A stretch of DNA of 64,000 nt from Prorocentrum cordatum (GCA_963575745.1 CAUYUJ010018318.1:1-64000); one strand, 5' to 3'; positions 31,067 to 41,071 are shown, numbered from the stretch's first letter. Numbers and translations: made by a program. Notes: generated by a model from the letters alone, not told the origin.

Positions 31067-31429
31067 CTGTAAGGCGAAGGCCGCCTCTGGCGGAAGCCGA
31101 ACGTCTGCGAACCCGGAGAATTCCGGAACCAGCGGGGATCGCCTTTGCCTGCGCGGCTGCGTGCCCGTCGCGGCAGTCAGGCGATCGCGGGCCGCTTCGG
31201 CGTGCCCGCCCGCTGCCTCGTCGGGCTCTGGCGCCCCAGGGACGGGCGCGACAGGCCGGCAGGCGCGAATCGCTGACGCCGGATGGTGGCCGCCAAGGGC
31301 GGCCGCGGGCGACTGGGGGCAACGCGCCGTTGCCCCAGGGGCCCGCCTTTCTGGATGCCTATTCCGCTGCTCAGGGTCCGCCTCGTGTACAACCGAGGCC
31401 AGCAGCGGCGCGGCCTCGGCCGGGCCCCT

Positions 31430-32734
31430 TCACTGGTGGCGGGGCAAACAGTGGGGGTCGGAACAACCCACTGCGCCCTTGGGGCAACCTGGCTCGCAGC
31501 ACAAGTGCCACCCCTTCGAGCACCGCTGGCCCACCTGCGCGTGAGGGCACCCGTGCGGGAGGTTGGCGTCGAAGCAATACGGCTGCCCATCCGGCGTCTG
31601 CCGGTTCTTGCCGATCAGGCCCCTGGGCATGGGGGTGCGCTTGCCCTTGCCGGCCACCTTCGGCGCCGCTGCGGCGGGTGCGACCTCTGCTGGCTTCTGC
31701 CGCTTGTTCTCCGCCTGCCTCTGCCTGGACTCCTTGCGCTTCTCTGCCCTGGTCCTTGCCGAGCCCTGGTCGCCCTGCCGGTCTCCGCCGGGAGCGCTCG
31801 CGGCGGCGCCGCCACGCGGCGCTGCGGTCTTCGGCAGAGGCGTCAGGATCATCGCGACGCGCGGGTGATCCAGGATAATAGGGACGAGCTCATCCAGCGG
31901 CCACTTGCCATCAATGCCGGGGCGGATCCCTGTGAGCTCGGTGCGTTCCGCCAGCAAGCGCCACAACTCGACATCCGCCCGCTTGACCTGGTCCAAAGTG
32001 GGCGGATTGTAGGCCGGGTCAGGGCTGCTGCCCGTGAGCTCCGCCAACCAGCGCTGCTGGATCTTCTGGTGCACCTCCAAATGCATCACCCGCCCGGCCT
32101 CGGCCGCCACGCCGCGCCGAACCAGGGCCTGGTACAGGCGGAACTCGGTCCCATAATCGGCCGAAGCTGCCGACCGTGATGGGACGTGTCTGACATACCC
32201 TTGCGCGTCTTCCTGCCATTCCGTGGGTTTCTTGCCCGCGGGCTTGGCGCCCTCGTCTGCGCGCGACGGGATGTCGGCCCAAGGGGCGTACTTGACCTGG
32301 TTGTCTTCGTACATCTGGGCGAACGCAGTGACCGTTGCACGAGCCGGCTCGAACTGATCCCGGATGTTGAGACCAGGGAGAGCCTTCTTCCGCACAGCCT
32401 CGACGCGCACCGCGATCTCTTTGGCTGGGAGAGACATCGGTGGGTCGTCCTCGCGACGGTCGATCTCGCGGCGCATGCTGGCGCAAGAATGGGTCCAGGA
32501 ATCCCAGAACAAGCGTCGGATTGCGGTGGTGCTGCGGGCCCCGGCGGCGCCCGACGGAGTCAGAACCTCTCGTTGGAAAGCCTCTGGGTCTGGGTTGCCG
32601 CCAGCCTGGGCCGGGCAGGCGAAAGCGAACGAGCCCATTGTAGTCCAGCCATGTTCTTCAAACTTCGGCCAGAGGTCTACGAGGCCGAACTTGTCGACGC
32701 GCTCCCGGAAGACGGCCTCGCTGTCGAGCGCCAT
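31430..32734 (-). CDS. YR-element gag-like protein with C-terminal Cys/His cluster
   Basis: A 434-codon minus-strand ORF from ATG (32734). It has a helical N-terminal half (VDKFGLVDLWPKFEEHGW, MRREIDRREDD), a second helical region (HLEVHQKIQQRWLAEL), and a basic linker (KRKESRQRQAENKRQK). The C-terminus reads YCFDANLPHGCPHAQVG, then RCSKGWHLCCEPGC, with at least eight Cys/His. This pattern (a gag-like helical body with a Cys cluster ending in KGxHxCC) recurs in dinoflagellate retroelements as I remember. The RT frame begins within about 130 nt downstream. The ORF is intact. Confidence 0.7.
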   Translation of the reverse strand: MALDSEAVFRERVDKFGLVDLWPKFEEHGWTTMGSFAFACPAQAGGNPDPEAFQREVLTPSGAAGARSTTAIRRLFWDSWTHSCASMRREIDRREDDPPMSLPAKEIAVRVEAVRKKALPGLNIRDQFEPARATVTAFAQMYEDNQVKYAPWADIPSRADEGAKPAGKKPTEWQEDAQGYVRHVPSRSAASADYGTEFRLYQALVRRGVAAEAGRVMHLEVHQKIQQRWLAELTGSSPDPAYNPPTLDQVKRADVELWRLLAERTELTGIRPGIDGKWPLDELVPIILDHPRVAMILTPLPKTAAPRGGAAASAPGGDRQGDQGSARTRAEKRKESRQRQAENKRQKPAEVAPAAAAPKVAGKGKRTPMPRGLIGKNRQTPDGQPYCFDANLPHGCPHAQVGQRCSKGWHLCCEPGCPKGAVGCSDPHCLPRHQ

Positions 32735-32834
32735 CCGGCTAAGCAGAAGCAGGTTGAACTAGGTTGCGAGGCTGCAGAGTAAGCCAAAGCTACAGACGCC
32801 TGAGCCCAAAACTACGGACGCTGACAATATACAC

Positions 32835-32955
32835 CTCCTGGCACGCGCCATTCGCAATGCCAGGAGCTCGGACGACGCGGTGCGGCGGCGCGCCATTCGC
32901 ACCGCCGCACTGCGACATGACGCCATGGGCGCCGCGCCATTCGCAGCGCCCATGG
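32835..32955. repeat. Three perfect hairpins with invariant loop CGCGCCATTCGCA
   Basis: 32835-32866: stem CTCCTGGCA / TGCCAGGAG (9 bp), loop with one extra A. 32880-32910: stem GTGCGGCGG / CCGCCGCAC (9 bp). 32923-32955: stem CCATGGGCGC / GCGCCCATGG (10 bp). The loop is the same in all three, while the stems share no sequence. Each stem is perfectly paired. They lie in the non-coding gap between the gag-like ORF and the tyrosine recombinase. Confidence 0.9.
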
Positions 32956-33039
32956 CCGCCACTGCGCACGAAATAATGTGCCCAATTGCGAATCGGCTCT
33001 GCTTAACATAGCTCTCCATTGAGGGATCCAGGACAAGAG

Positions 33040-33190
33040 AGTTGCGACCGTTTAGATTGCCACGGGACCTCTCGGTGAAGGCCGCCCGACGCCACCACCA
33101 TCCAGGAACCCAGGACAAGAGGAGGCGACCGTTTAGGTTGCCCCAGAGCCTCCCTGGACAGAACAGCCGTCGTCACCCACTGAGGGCGAC
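33040..33190. repeat. Two-unit tandem repeat (CAGGACAAGAG...CGACCGTTTAG)
   Basis: A segment with CAGGACAAGAG, GCGACCGTTTAG and TTGCC blocks occurs at about 33020-33070 and again at 33105-33150. It is non-coding, inside the YR element. Confidence 0.6.
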
Positions 33191-33739
33191 CGCCATTACT
33201 TCCACCTTTTTCCGCACAAGCTCCGCCGGCACCCCAGAAGAGGGGCGCGAAATGTTAACAACAGTCCTGATGTCCCAGGATCGGGGGGGCACGATTTGTT
33301 GACATCTGTCCCGGCTTCGTGGCCGATGCAGCTTCTGCCCCAAGTTATTATTTTCGCTGTCGCGAGCCTGAGGGGTCAGATTTCCTGGCAATCCTCGCAC
33401 CGTGTGCCAATTGCCCTCCGTACCACACGCGTGCGCGCCGGGGGCCCCCGGAGGCCGCCCAGCCGCACAAAAGCAACTCGCCTGTGGGATTTTTGACCCC
33501 TTCAGGGAGGAGTGCGACCACAGGGCCACAAGGACGGGAGGGAGGAGCGAGGGAGGGGCAAGGAACGATACACGGGGAGAGGGAGGGGGGAGAGACATGG
33601 TGGAAGGGAGAGGATGGGGAAGAGGGAGGGGGGGAGGGAGCGAGGGAGCGAATGTAACATTACATGACAATCTTTCCTTTCCTCCCATGCCGACCTCCTT
33701 TTCGGCCGTTGCGCAGCTCCCTGCCGCACTTCATGTTGC

Positions 33740-34370
33740 GCCGCCTCGCAGCAGCGCGTCATTCGCGCCGCCGCTCCGCGAGCTGCAATGCTGGCGCCGC
33801 GCCATTCGCGGCACTAACGGCCCCGCAGCCCCCTTCACAACGGCGCGCATTCGCACCGTCGTTCCGGTGGCCGCTGCCGCCAAGCTACGCATCGCAGCAG
33901 CGCGCCATTCGCGCCGCCGCTCCGCGAGCTTGCGCCCCATGGTGCCGCGCCATTCGCGGCCCAGCAGCCACCCTCGCAACGACGCGCATTCGCACCGTCG
34001 CTTCGGTGGCCGCTGCCGCCAAGCAGCGCATCACAGCAGCGCGCCCTTCGCACTGCCGCACCGCGAGCTATATCCCGGTGACGCGCCATTCGCGGCACCA
34101 CCGGCCCAGCAGCCACCTTCGCAACGGCGCGCATTCGCACCGTCGCTCCGGCGGCCGCTGGCGCCATGTAGTGCGGCGCAGTTGCGCGCCATCCGCACCA
34201 CCGCCCCGCGAGATGCCATCCTGGTGCCGCGCCACTCGCGGAACCAACTGCCTCGCAGCCGCCTTCATAACACTGCGCATTCGCACTGATGTTTCGGAAG
34301 GCTGCTGGCAGCGCGTGGCATGGCAGCCACCGACGCAACAGCGCGCATTCGCACCGTCGCTTCAGTGCCG
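33740..34370. repeat. 139-146-bp array of decayed CATTCGC-loop hairpins
   Basis: The loop core (GCGCCATTCGCG, or GCGCATTCGCA with one C lost) recurs about 13 times, at roughly 45-60-bp spacing, inside four larger units. GCGCATTCGCACCGTC starts near 33846, 33985, 34130, 34276 (degenerate) and 34344. Flanks still pair partly, for example GCAACGG / CCGTCGC and GCAGCAG / CCGCCGC. The mismatches are mostly consistent with C-to-T or G-to-A change at CpG in one arm. It is the same family as the three perfect hairpins at 32835-32955. Confidence 0.75.
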
Positions 34371-34464
34371 GCCGCCATCGTGCATGCAGCCGCCTACGGC
34401 TGCACTCGCCTGTTTTCTCGGGTTCGACGCGGCACGCCCGATCAAAAACTACCGGGCTGCTCAT

Positions 34465-36195
34465 TTATAACTGCGGGAAGCACGCCCCGCAGCGCGGCCA
34501 CGCTGTCACTGGCCACCTGTCCAGGCGAAGGTACGTGCCCGGAGGAGCCCTGGCTCTCGGGCACGCCGGCCTGTCCTCGCCAGCAGCGCACCTCCGGTGG
34601 ATGGTCACGCGGACCGAGTGCTGCACCAAGCCATCGGCCGGGAGGGGTTCCTCCCGCTGCTCCGCAAGCGCCGGCTGCGCACCGCCGGCCTCGTCGCCAG
34701 CGTCCTCGAGGACAGCGCCCGTGAGCTCCGCGGCCATGGCCACCGAATGGCACCGTGCGTCGCTGTCCGCGTTCTCCGTGGTGGCCGCCGACTCGCTAGG
34801 GTCGTCCGACAAGACTGCCGGGCCTTCAACATCCCCGGACGGCATCTCGTCCCCACTGGGCAAAGAGGATGGGGGGCCCGCCGAGGGAGACCTTGGTGGG
34901 TGCTCCTGCTCGCCCGAACTGCCCTCGTTCTCCTCCGCGTCCTCCTCCAGCTCTCCTGCATCCAACACGCACGCGTCCTCGCTGCTCGCGCCGGCCTGTT
35001 TCGCCGCTGCAGCCCTGGCCTCCACCTTCCCAGCAGGGAACATTTCTCCGCGCACAGCGTCCGGGCAGAACGACCCAGCGGCCACAGCATCGAGGACACG
35101 GCCCAGCCTGCGGAGAGGCGCCGCAAGGGCGTCTCGCGAGCACGCGAGGATGGACGCGGTTCCAGGTTTGACGTGGCCCCCGAGCAGTCGTCGCGCATTC
35201 TCGCCGAGGCCGAACTTGGCGGCCCAAGAGAGGAGCGTGGTCTTGAGAGAATGCGAGCCCAGCGCCGTTACGACGGACGGGCTCTCCCCGTAAGCGGCGA
35301 GGATCTCCCGGAGCCACAACGTCGCATCCTCGGCAGACAATCGCCGCTCTCCGAAGCCTCCGCCGACCAGCGGCACAGGCATCAGACACCCTTGCACCGC
35401 AGCGTCCAGCCCAACCTCCTCCCTCGCCCTCAACCACGCGTCGGCCCAGCGCCTGCCGCGTATGCCGAAGGCATGCCCCGCGACTGGGATGAGCTCAGCC
35501 TTCCTGCGCAAACGCCGCACCGTCTTCCATCTGAGAGGGTCGGCCTCCACCTCGATGAAGCTACCCTCCAGGCGTGGTTCCCACGACACCGAAGCACCAT
35601 CACGGCGCCTCGACCGGGTATACAGGAGGAAGAGCTGGAAACCCTTGTCCTCCAAGGCAGGGGCATCCTCCACCGCGTCCTCCAAGATCATGGTCTGGTT
35701 CACGGTGAGCGCCGGGCGTTGCACTCGAGGTGGCTTGGAATTGGCCATCGCCTCCGCTACGCCCCTCGACCGGCGTGTCACCAAGCCGGCGAAGTCATAA
35801 CCAAGCAGCGTCGAGGCCAACCCGAGCGCCTCGAGGAACGAATCCGCCCGTGACGGGGGCGCCCTCACTGCCCGGAGGAAGTTGACGTAGTCGTACACAG
35901 TGCTCTCCTGTGGAGGGACCGCCCACCCTGCGACAGCTCCTGGACGCGTGCGCTCCCACCTCAAGAACATGAGCAGGGAATTCGCCGTTTTGTCCAAGGT
36001 CGATGTCGCCCGGCTGTACAGGGCGTCTCGCAAGACTGGTTGGCGCCTCTCTTCTGGTTCCCTTCGGAGCTGCAATCCCAAGATCGAGCCCGACGCCGCC
36101 TCGGCCACGCGCATCCACTTGGCCAGCGCAACAGCCCGCTCCTCGTCTTCACTATCAGCCGGAAGACCTGCTGCTGCAGCCGGCCGTTTGGCCAC
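34465..36195 (-). pseudogene. Tyrosine recombinase with catalytic Tyr changed to Cys
   Basis: A 576-codon minus-strand ORF. The N-terminal core-binding-like part has SLLMFLRWERTRPGA and STVYDYVNFLRAVR. The catalytic domain has FLLYTRSRRRDGASVS (first Arg), LGSHSLKTTLLSWAAK (His-x-x-Lys box), LLGGHVKPG (second His) and SILACSRDALAAPLR. In the family as I know it the last block reads Tyr-Ser-Arg-Asp; here the codon at 35140-35142 encodes Cys (residue 352). After that comes an acidic, Ser/Pro-rich tail. No ATG is found at the 5' end; the frame opens after a TGA near 36237-36239. The single A-to-G change would abolish strand cleavage, so it is called a pseudogene although the frame is open. Confidence 0.65.
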
Positions 36196-36269
36196 GCGCC
36201 GGAAACAGGCCTGAAACTGGGCAAAGGATTTATGGAGTCAACAGAGAAAGGCGCGCAGCGAGGGGCTTG

Positions 36270-37603
36270 GGGTACCTGGGCCATGCGCGAACCTCATCAC
36301 GTTCGGACACCTGACCACAATGGATCACTGGCTTGCGATGGATGACCCATCGCGGGGGCTCCGCGACGAGACAGCGCGCGTGACTTTTCGCGACCGGGCA
36401 ACATATTTCCTAGCAGCTCAGGGTGCGCATGATGATTATGCGGTCCACGTGTGCAATGTTTGGATCAGCCTTAAAGCTCCGGGAGAGAAGTTACAATATT
36501 GTTACGCTGACGGTGCGAGGGAACTCGCACGCGCGTGCAAATAACTAAATAGAGCACATGATCCTACCATCCCTGGTAACAATCAAACTCATGGCTGTCG
36601 CTGAACGGCCCGCTGGAATCGTTTAAATGGGGCCCGAGCCTCGTTGATGCAGGCCGGCCTTCCCCCACCTTTTTGGACATATGCCGTCCGATACTTGTGT
36701 CTCTGCTATAACGCACGGATCTCTGAGGAAGGTGACTCGCCATGGAAGCGCAGGTTCGGACGCGACTTTGCTGCTCCGCTCCTTCCGTTCGGATCCCACG
36801 TGCGCTTCGTGCCCTCTCTTGAGTCCAGGTTTCGGATCACCAAAACCGGCGGGGCGACGGTCGCGGGGGTTTACCTCGGATATGTACGTCAAGCGGGGGG
36901 CATGGTAGGACTCGAGAGCTACGTGTCACCGTTGAAACAACTTGGCGGACTCATCGAGAAGTCTGACCAAGTCTACAGCAATATTTTAGATGGCGCCGCG
37001 GCTGATCAAGAGCCCAAGTTCCCCGTGAGGGAAGCGCATGAAAAAGCCCAAACCGAAATTGAGAATGCCATCGCACCTCCAGGCGGTTCCTCTGCCGGCT
37101 CAGCCGGGCAGGGGGCCCGAATGGGTTCGCAGACGGCTCCGCCGTTCAACGATCGAGACCCTGGCGAACCGACGCCGCCGCCCCCGCCACGGGGCGAGGC
37201 CGCAACACCACCAAACCTCGACGACGACTCTGATGATGATGGTCCGGGGGGAATTTTTGCGGGCGACGTGCCTGCGGCGCCGGGTGGTCGGGGGCTCGAC
37301 GAAGTCGAGACCAGATATTGACCCAAAAGAAAAGCTTGGTCCCGCCCATGTCGGGCGCAGATTGGATCGACAGTCCAACTTCCCCGTGGACCAGCCGAGA
37401 AAGAGAGTGCCCGGGCCAGGCCAGCTTCTCGCCCGTACCACGCAAAATTTAGGCACTATGGAACGTTATGAAGATCGACGCGTCGTGGCTGGGCTCACCA
37501 ATGATGAGCTAACCGAGAAGCTGCCATTGAAAAGAAGACGGAAACCGCGCAGAATTCGAGTAGCGTTGTACTACGATCCAGATTACGCACCTGTTACTCG
37601 TGA
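36270..37603 (+). pseudogene. Copia-like pol relic, part 2 (integrase)
   Basis: The frame resumes at about 36270 with ITFGHLTTMDHWLAMDDP, then VTFRDRATYFLAAQ (first Asp) and YCYADGARELARACK (second Asp), and stops at 36542-36544. Short frameshifted pieces follow: HDPTIPGNNQTHG, VAERPAGIV (Glu), then from 36644 SLMQAGLPPPFWTYAVRYL, FGRDFAAPLLPFGSHVRF, GVYLGYVRQAGGMVGLE. The D-D-E triad is preserved across at least two frameshifts and a stop. After 37320 the frame changes again and continues as a basic segment (KLPLKRRRKPRRIRVAL) until the satellite at 37605. Confidence 0.75.
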
Positions 37604-37604
37604 C

Positions 37605-38229
37605 CCCGGCGATCTGCGCGAGGGGCGCCAGCGAATTTCAGGAATGCGGCAAATCCGTTGTCTTAGTGGGCCCTGACCCCGCCGACCTGAGTGAGGGGTG
37701 CCAGCGAATTTCGGAAATGTGGCAAATCCTTTGTGTTTTTGAACCCTGACCCCGTCGATCTGCTTGAGGGGTGCCAGCAAATGTCAGATGTGGCAAATCC
37801 CTTGTGTTTTGTTGGAACCTGGCCCCGCCGATCTGCGCGAGGGGTGCCACCGAATGTCAGGAACGTCGCAAACCCCTTGTGTTTTTGAGCCCTGACCCCG
37901 CCGATCTGCGCGAGGGGTGCCACCGAATGTCAGAGATGTGGCAAATCCTTTGTTTTTGGACCCTGGCCCCGCCGATCTGCATGAGGGGTGCCAGCGAATT
38001 TCAGCAATGTGGCAAATCCCTTGTGTTTTTGGACCCTGACCCCGCCGATCTGCGTGAGGGGTGTTAATTTTTACCCACCCCAGCAATTCAGAGCACACGC
38101 TCAGGGCGCGGTATAAATTCCCGTTTTTGGCCCCCCCCCCCTCGCGCGGTCCATCAACAACGGACAGCAAGCAGCAAGAAGCAGAACTGTAACAATGGAA
38201 ACTGGAAGCTGCAAAGAAGCACGATCGGG
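37605..38229. repeat. 71/73-bp satellite with conserved flank, inverted copy
   Basis: Seven units of the reverse complement of the 21185-21800 array (CCCTGACCCCGCCGATCTG blocks near 37602, 37672, 37746, 37817, 37890, 37964, 38035) are followed by the same 150-bp flank (38067-38222) carrying the complement of CTGAGCGTGTGCTCTGAATT. Homology ends at GGAAACTGGAAGCTGCAA in both copies, so flank and array moved as one unit. It interrupts the 3' end of the Copia-like relic. Confidence 0.9.
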
Positions 38230-38783
38230 ATCGGTCGCTTGCGTGGCCCGATGAGTTCGTTGATGATGTAGGCGGCCGCGCGCGCGATGGCGGCTGGGGC
38301 CCTTCGCTGGATCACGCCGACAGGGATGACAACGGCAACATCCAGGGATATTACTATGTTCACACGGATCGCCATCGGAAGATAACAGGCAGTCGCAGAA
38401 CATGGTTCTGGTTCAGCGGGAACGAGTACAATGCAGAGTTCGCAACAGACCGTGAAGATGAATCGTGGGGAGAAAAATGGACCTCCCGTGGGCGAGCTTG
38501 GACAAGATCAGGAGATGTACCCGCGGGACACCCAGTTTCTGATGATCATGCTCGTGAAGCACTGCGAAGTGCCTCTGCATCCTTGCCCGCACCACCGCCG
38601 CCACCTACGCCTAAGGCGAGGCCGGCCGACAGTGGCAAGAGCAAGGACAAGTCTAGCAGCTGGAACACTGACAGAGGAAGAGAATCTTATGACTATCGCC
38701 AGCGAGATCAGTCTCAATGGAGCTGGCGGACCAGCTATGATTGGAACAATCCTCAGCGCCGGGAAGAAGGTTGGCGGATATGA
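38230..38783 (+). CDS. Trp/Arg-rich exon, unknown protein
   Basis: The frame reads KKHDRDRSLAWPDEFVDD, then NIQGYYYVHTDRHRKITG, TWFWFSGNEYNAEF, and a proline run. It then becomes an SR/YD-rich tail with repeated Trp (SQWSWRTSYDWNNPQRRE), ending TGA at 38781-38783. There is no Met in frame, so it needs an upstream exon. The only nearby acceptor (CTGGAAG at about 38209) lies inside the end of the satellite flank. Near 38760 a second frame (VGGYDFVQKDQYDFVG to a TAA at about 38869-38871) also looks coding, so the last part may be shifted or spliced. No family recognised; a WW- or RNA-associated protein is only a guess. Confidence 0.5.
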
Positions 38784-38871
38784 TTTTGTGCAGAAGGACC
38801 AGTACGACTTTGTCGGCATTGGTCCCACGTCGCTTGGTTTCATCAACGTGATGTGGGTGCACCAGAAATAA

Positions 38872-39480
38872 AAGAACTTTGTGGTATGAGCTGGACTTAA
38901 AATTAGCTCTGGTGGGGTTCGTCGGGTTGTGTCGGTCTCTTGCCCCTCGGCAGTCACAGCCGAGCCGTAACATGTTTTGGTGGTTGGTTCCTGTGGCTGT
39001 ACATATGCACAGGCCGGGTGGGTGGGGGGTCGGAGCGACTCTACACACCCCGCCGCGGGGGGAGTCAATGCCGTCCTCTCCGCACCACCATCCCGCTGCC
39101 CTTGCCTTCTCTTCTTTGCACTGCGCTGACATGTTTGACTGCTGCAGCTATTTAGGCTCTAGGATAGCGGAGAAGGAGCGTGCGCGCCCTCGCGCGCGTC
39201 GGCCGGCGGGCCAGCGTCCTCCCTTCAAGGTTATTCTACAGTCAACTTAACGGAACACTCCTTCCTCGCCATGGCTTCGGCGGAGCCCCCTGAACGTGAG
39301 AACTGATGGGAACATATTGCAGGGACTATCGATGTCCAGGCAAAAAGCTCCTCCTCCTCCTCCTCCTCCTCCCTCATTTGCTTTTCCTTGTGAATAACTC
39401 CTCCCTGTCGCATCCCGAGGCCGGTCGAAAGGACGGGCCGGGCGTTTCGCATGAGACACCCTCACCACTTATGACACTGA
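38872..39480. other. Region without recognised gene
   Basis: It holds an AATAAA-like CAGAAATAAAAG just after the exon end (near 38865), a short TCC run at about 39350-39372, and otherwise unique sequence. AATAAA is not a reliable dinoflagellate polyadenylation signal. Confidence 0.4.
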
Positions 39481-40240
39481 GGCTTGAAATCTGCAATGCT
39501 TTCACGGATGGAGGGCGGGTGGCTTTCAAAATGTGGCTCTAGCCGTCGCGCCGCGCACATTCGTTCGAAGTTTGCAGCAATTTCACGGATGTAGGGCATG
39601 TGGCTTCCAAAATGCGCCGGCACATGCGTCTCAAAGTTTGCGAGAGCTTCACAGATGAAGGGCGGTTCTTTTTCAAAATGTGGCTCTCGCCTTAGCGCCG
39701 CGCACATTCTTTTTATGAGTTTGCAGCAATTTCAAAGATTCTTGAAGTTGACTTCCAAGAAATGGTGTTCTGGCAGAGTGTCGCAATGTCAGGGCGCAAT
39801 AGTCACGTTGATTCGCGGTGTTGAAGTCCCAGGAATAGCTCTCTGACGCGATTCAGGATCTTCCAGACGCAGCAGTAACCGTAATTCGCGGCGTCGACGT
39901 GAGTAATGTTCTTGCAGTTCCAGCTTCTCAAACGGTTGTCTTCCAACGGGGCACTTCCCTCAGTGACGATGAACCCTTGCAGGGGCCTGTGAAGAGCGAG
40001 GGTTTATCGCACTATCGTTGGCGAGTCTTGGGTTTGCCCTGGTCCTCCTCCTCCGCCTCGCCTCTCCTCCTCCTCCTCCTCCTCCTCCTCCTCCTCCTCC
40101 TCCTCCTCCTCCTCGGCCTCTTCCTCGGCCTCCTCCTCCTCCTCCTCCTCCTCGCCCTCTCCTCCTCACCTTCCTCCTCCTCCCCCTCGCCCTCTCCTCG
40201 TCCTCCTCCGCCTCCCCGCCCTTCTGCCCTCTCAGCGCCG
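39481..40240. repeat. Dispersed repeat family B, copy 1, with TCC tract
   Basis: About three 80-bp units carry TTTCACGGATGGAGGGCGGG, CTTTCAAAATGTGGCTCT and GCGCCGCGCACATTC (39500-39725). Then come an AAGTCCCAGGAA segment and a GATCGTTGGCGAGTCTTGGG-type segment, ending in CCCTGGTCCTCC and a TCC tract (40045-40230). Copies 2 (49606-50052) and 3 (58556-59400) keep the same order. Confidence 0.7.
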
Positions 40241-40245
40241 CCCGC

Positions 40246-40371
40246 CGCCCGATCGGGGCTGCGGCGCGGCGCCTGCCTCTGGCCGGCTACCCCCGAGCTC
40301 TCTCCAAGTTCGCGCGCCACGCCAGCGACCCTCGAGGCGTCCCTCCCCCACCCCTTCCAGGCGCCATCCTG
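40246..40371 (+). CDS. Possible small exon after the TCC tract
   Basis: The frame reads AARRPIGAAARRLPLAGYP, then RALSKFARHASDPRG. Nearly all codons end in G or C, and there is a CTCAG-type acceptor in front. No partner exon is found on either side. Low confidence. Confidence 0.2.
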
Positions 40372-40379
40372 GCGGATAT

Positions 40380-40980
40380 CCTGAGGATGATGCTGAGGAG
40401 GATGCTGAGGATGAGGATGATGATGCTGAGGAGGTGGTGGAGGAGGAGGACGAGGAGGATGATGAGGCCATAATGCCGACGAGGAAGAGGTGGAGGAGGA
40501 GGATGAGGAGGAGGATGATGAGGACGAGGAGGAAAATGAGGATGATGAGGGTGATGAGGATGATGAGGATAAGGAGGAGGATAATGACGACGACGACGAT
40601 GACGATGATTGATGGACGACGACGATGATGATTGATGATGATCAGGGCGAGGGTGAGAGTGAGGACTATGATGATGCTGCTGATGTTGATTCACATCATC
40701 ACCATCATCATCACCATCATCATCATCATCATCATCATCATCGTCGTCATCGCCATCGTCATCGTCGTCATCATCATCATAATCATAATCATACTCATCA
40801 TCAGTATCATCATCACCATCATCATCACCATCACCATCACCATCACAATCACAATCACCACCATCACCACCACCATCGCAATCACCATCACCATCGCCAT
40901 GACGATCACCACCACCATCCTTATCGTCATCATCACCATCATCATACTCGTCCTCGTACTCATCCTCGTCATGATCCTGC

Positions 40981-41071
<91 letters not shown>

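Larger units (their letters stand above)
27795..36270 (-). mobile_element. Tyrosine-recombinase (DIRS-like) retroelement nested in the Copia-like relic
   Basis: About 8.5 kb separates the protease half and the integrase half of one plus-strand pol relic. On its minus strand it encodes, 5' to 3', a tyrosine recombinase (36195-34465), a gag-like zinc-finger protein (32734-31430) and RT-RNase H (31066-28922), then a pair of 220-bp direct repeats whose outer copy abuts the relic. An RT plus a tyrosine recombinase and no DDE integrase defines the YR/DIRS class. The order with YR first differs from the usual gag-RT-YR. It may be two elements in tandem, a circularly permuted insertion, or a distinct lineage. 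Confidence 0.6.

Noticed and set aside
32764-33118. Protein-coding ORFs across the hairpins
   Set aside because: The conserved feature is pairing, not a reading frame; stems differ completely among units.
35900-36214. Plus-strand ORFs opposite the recombinase
   Set aside because: GC-rich antisense shadows; the minus frame carries the domain motifs.
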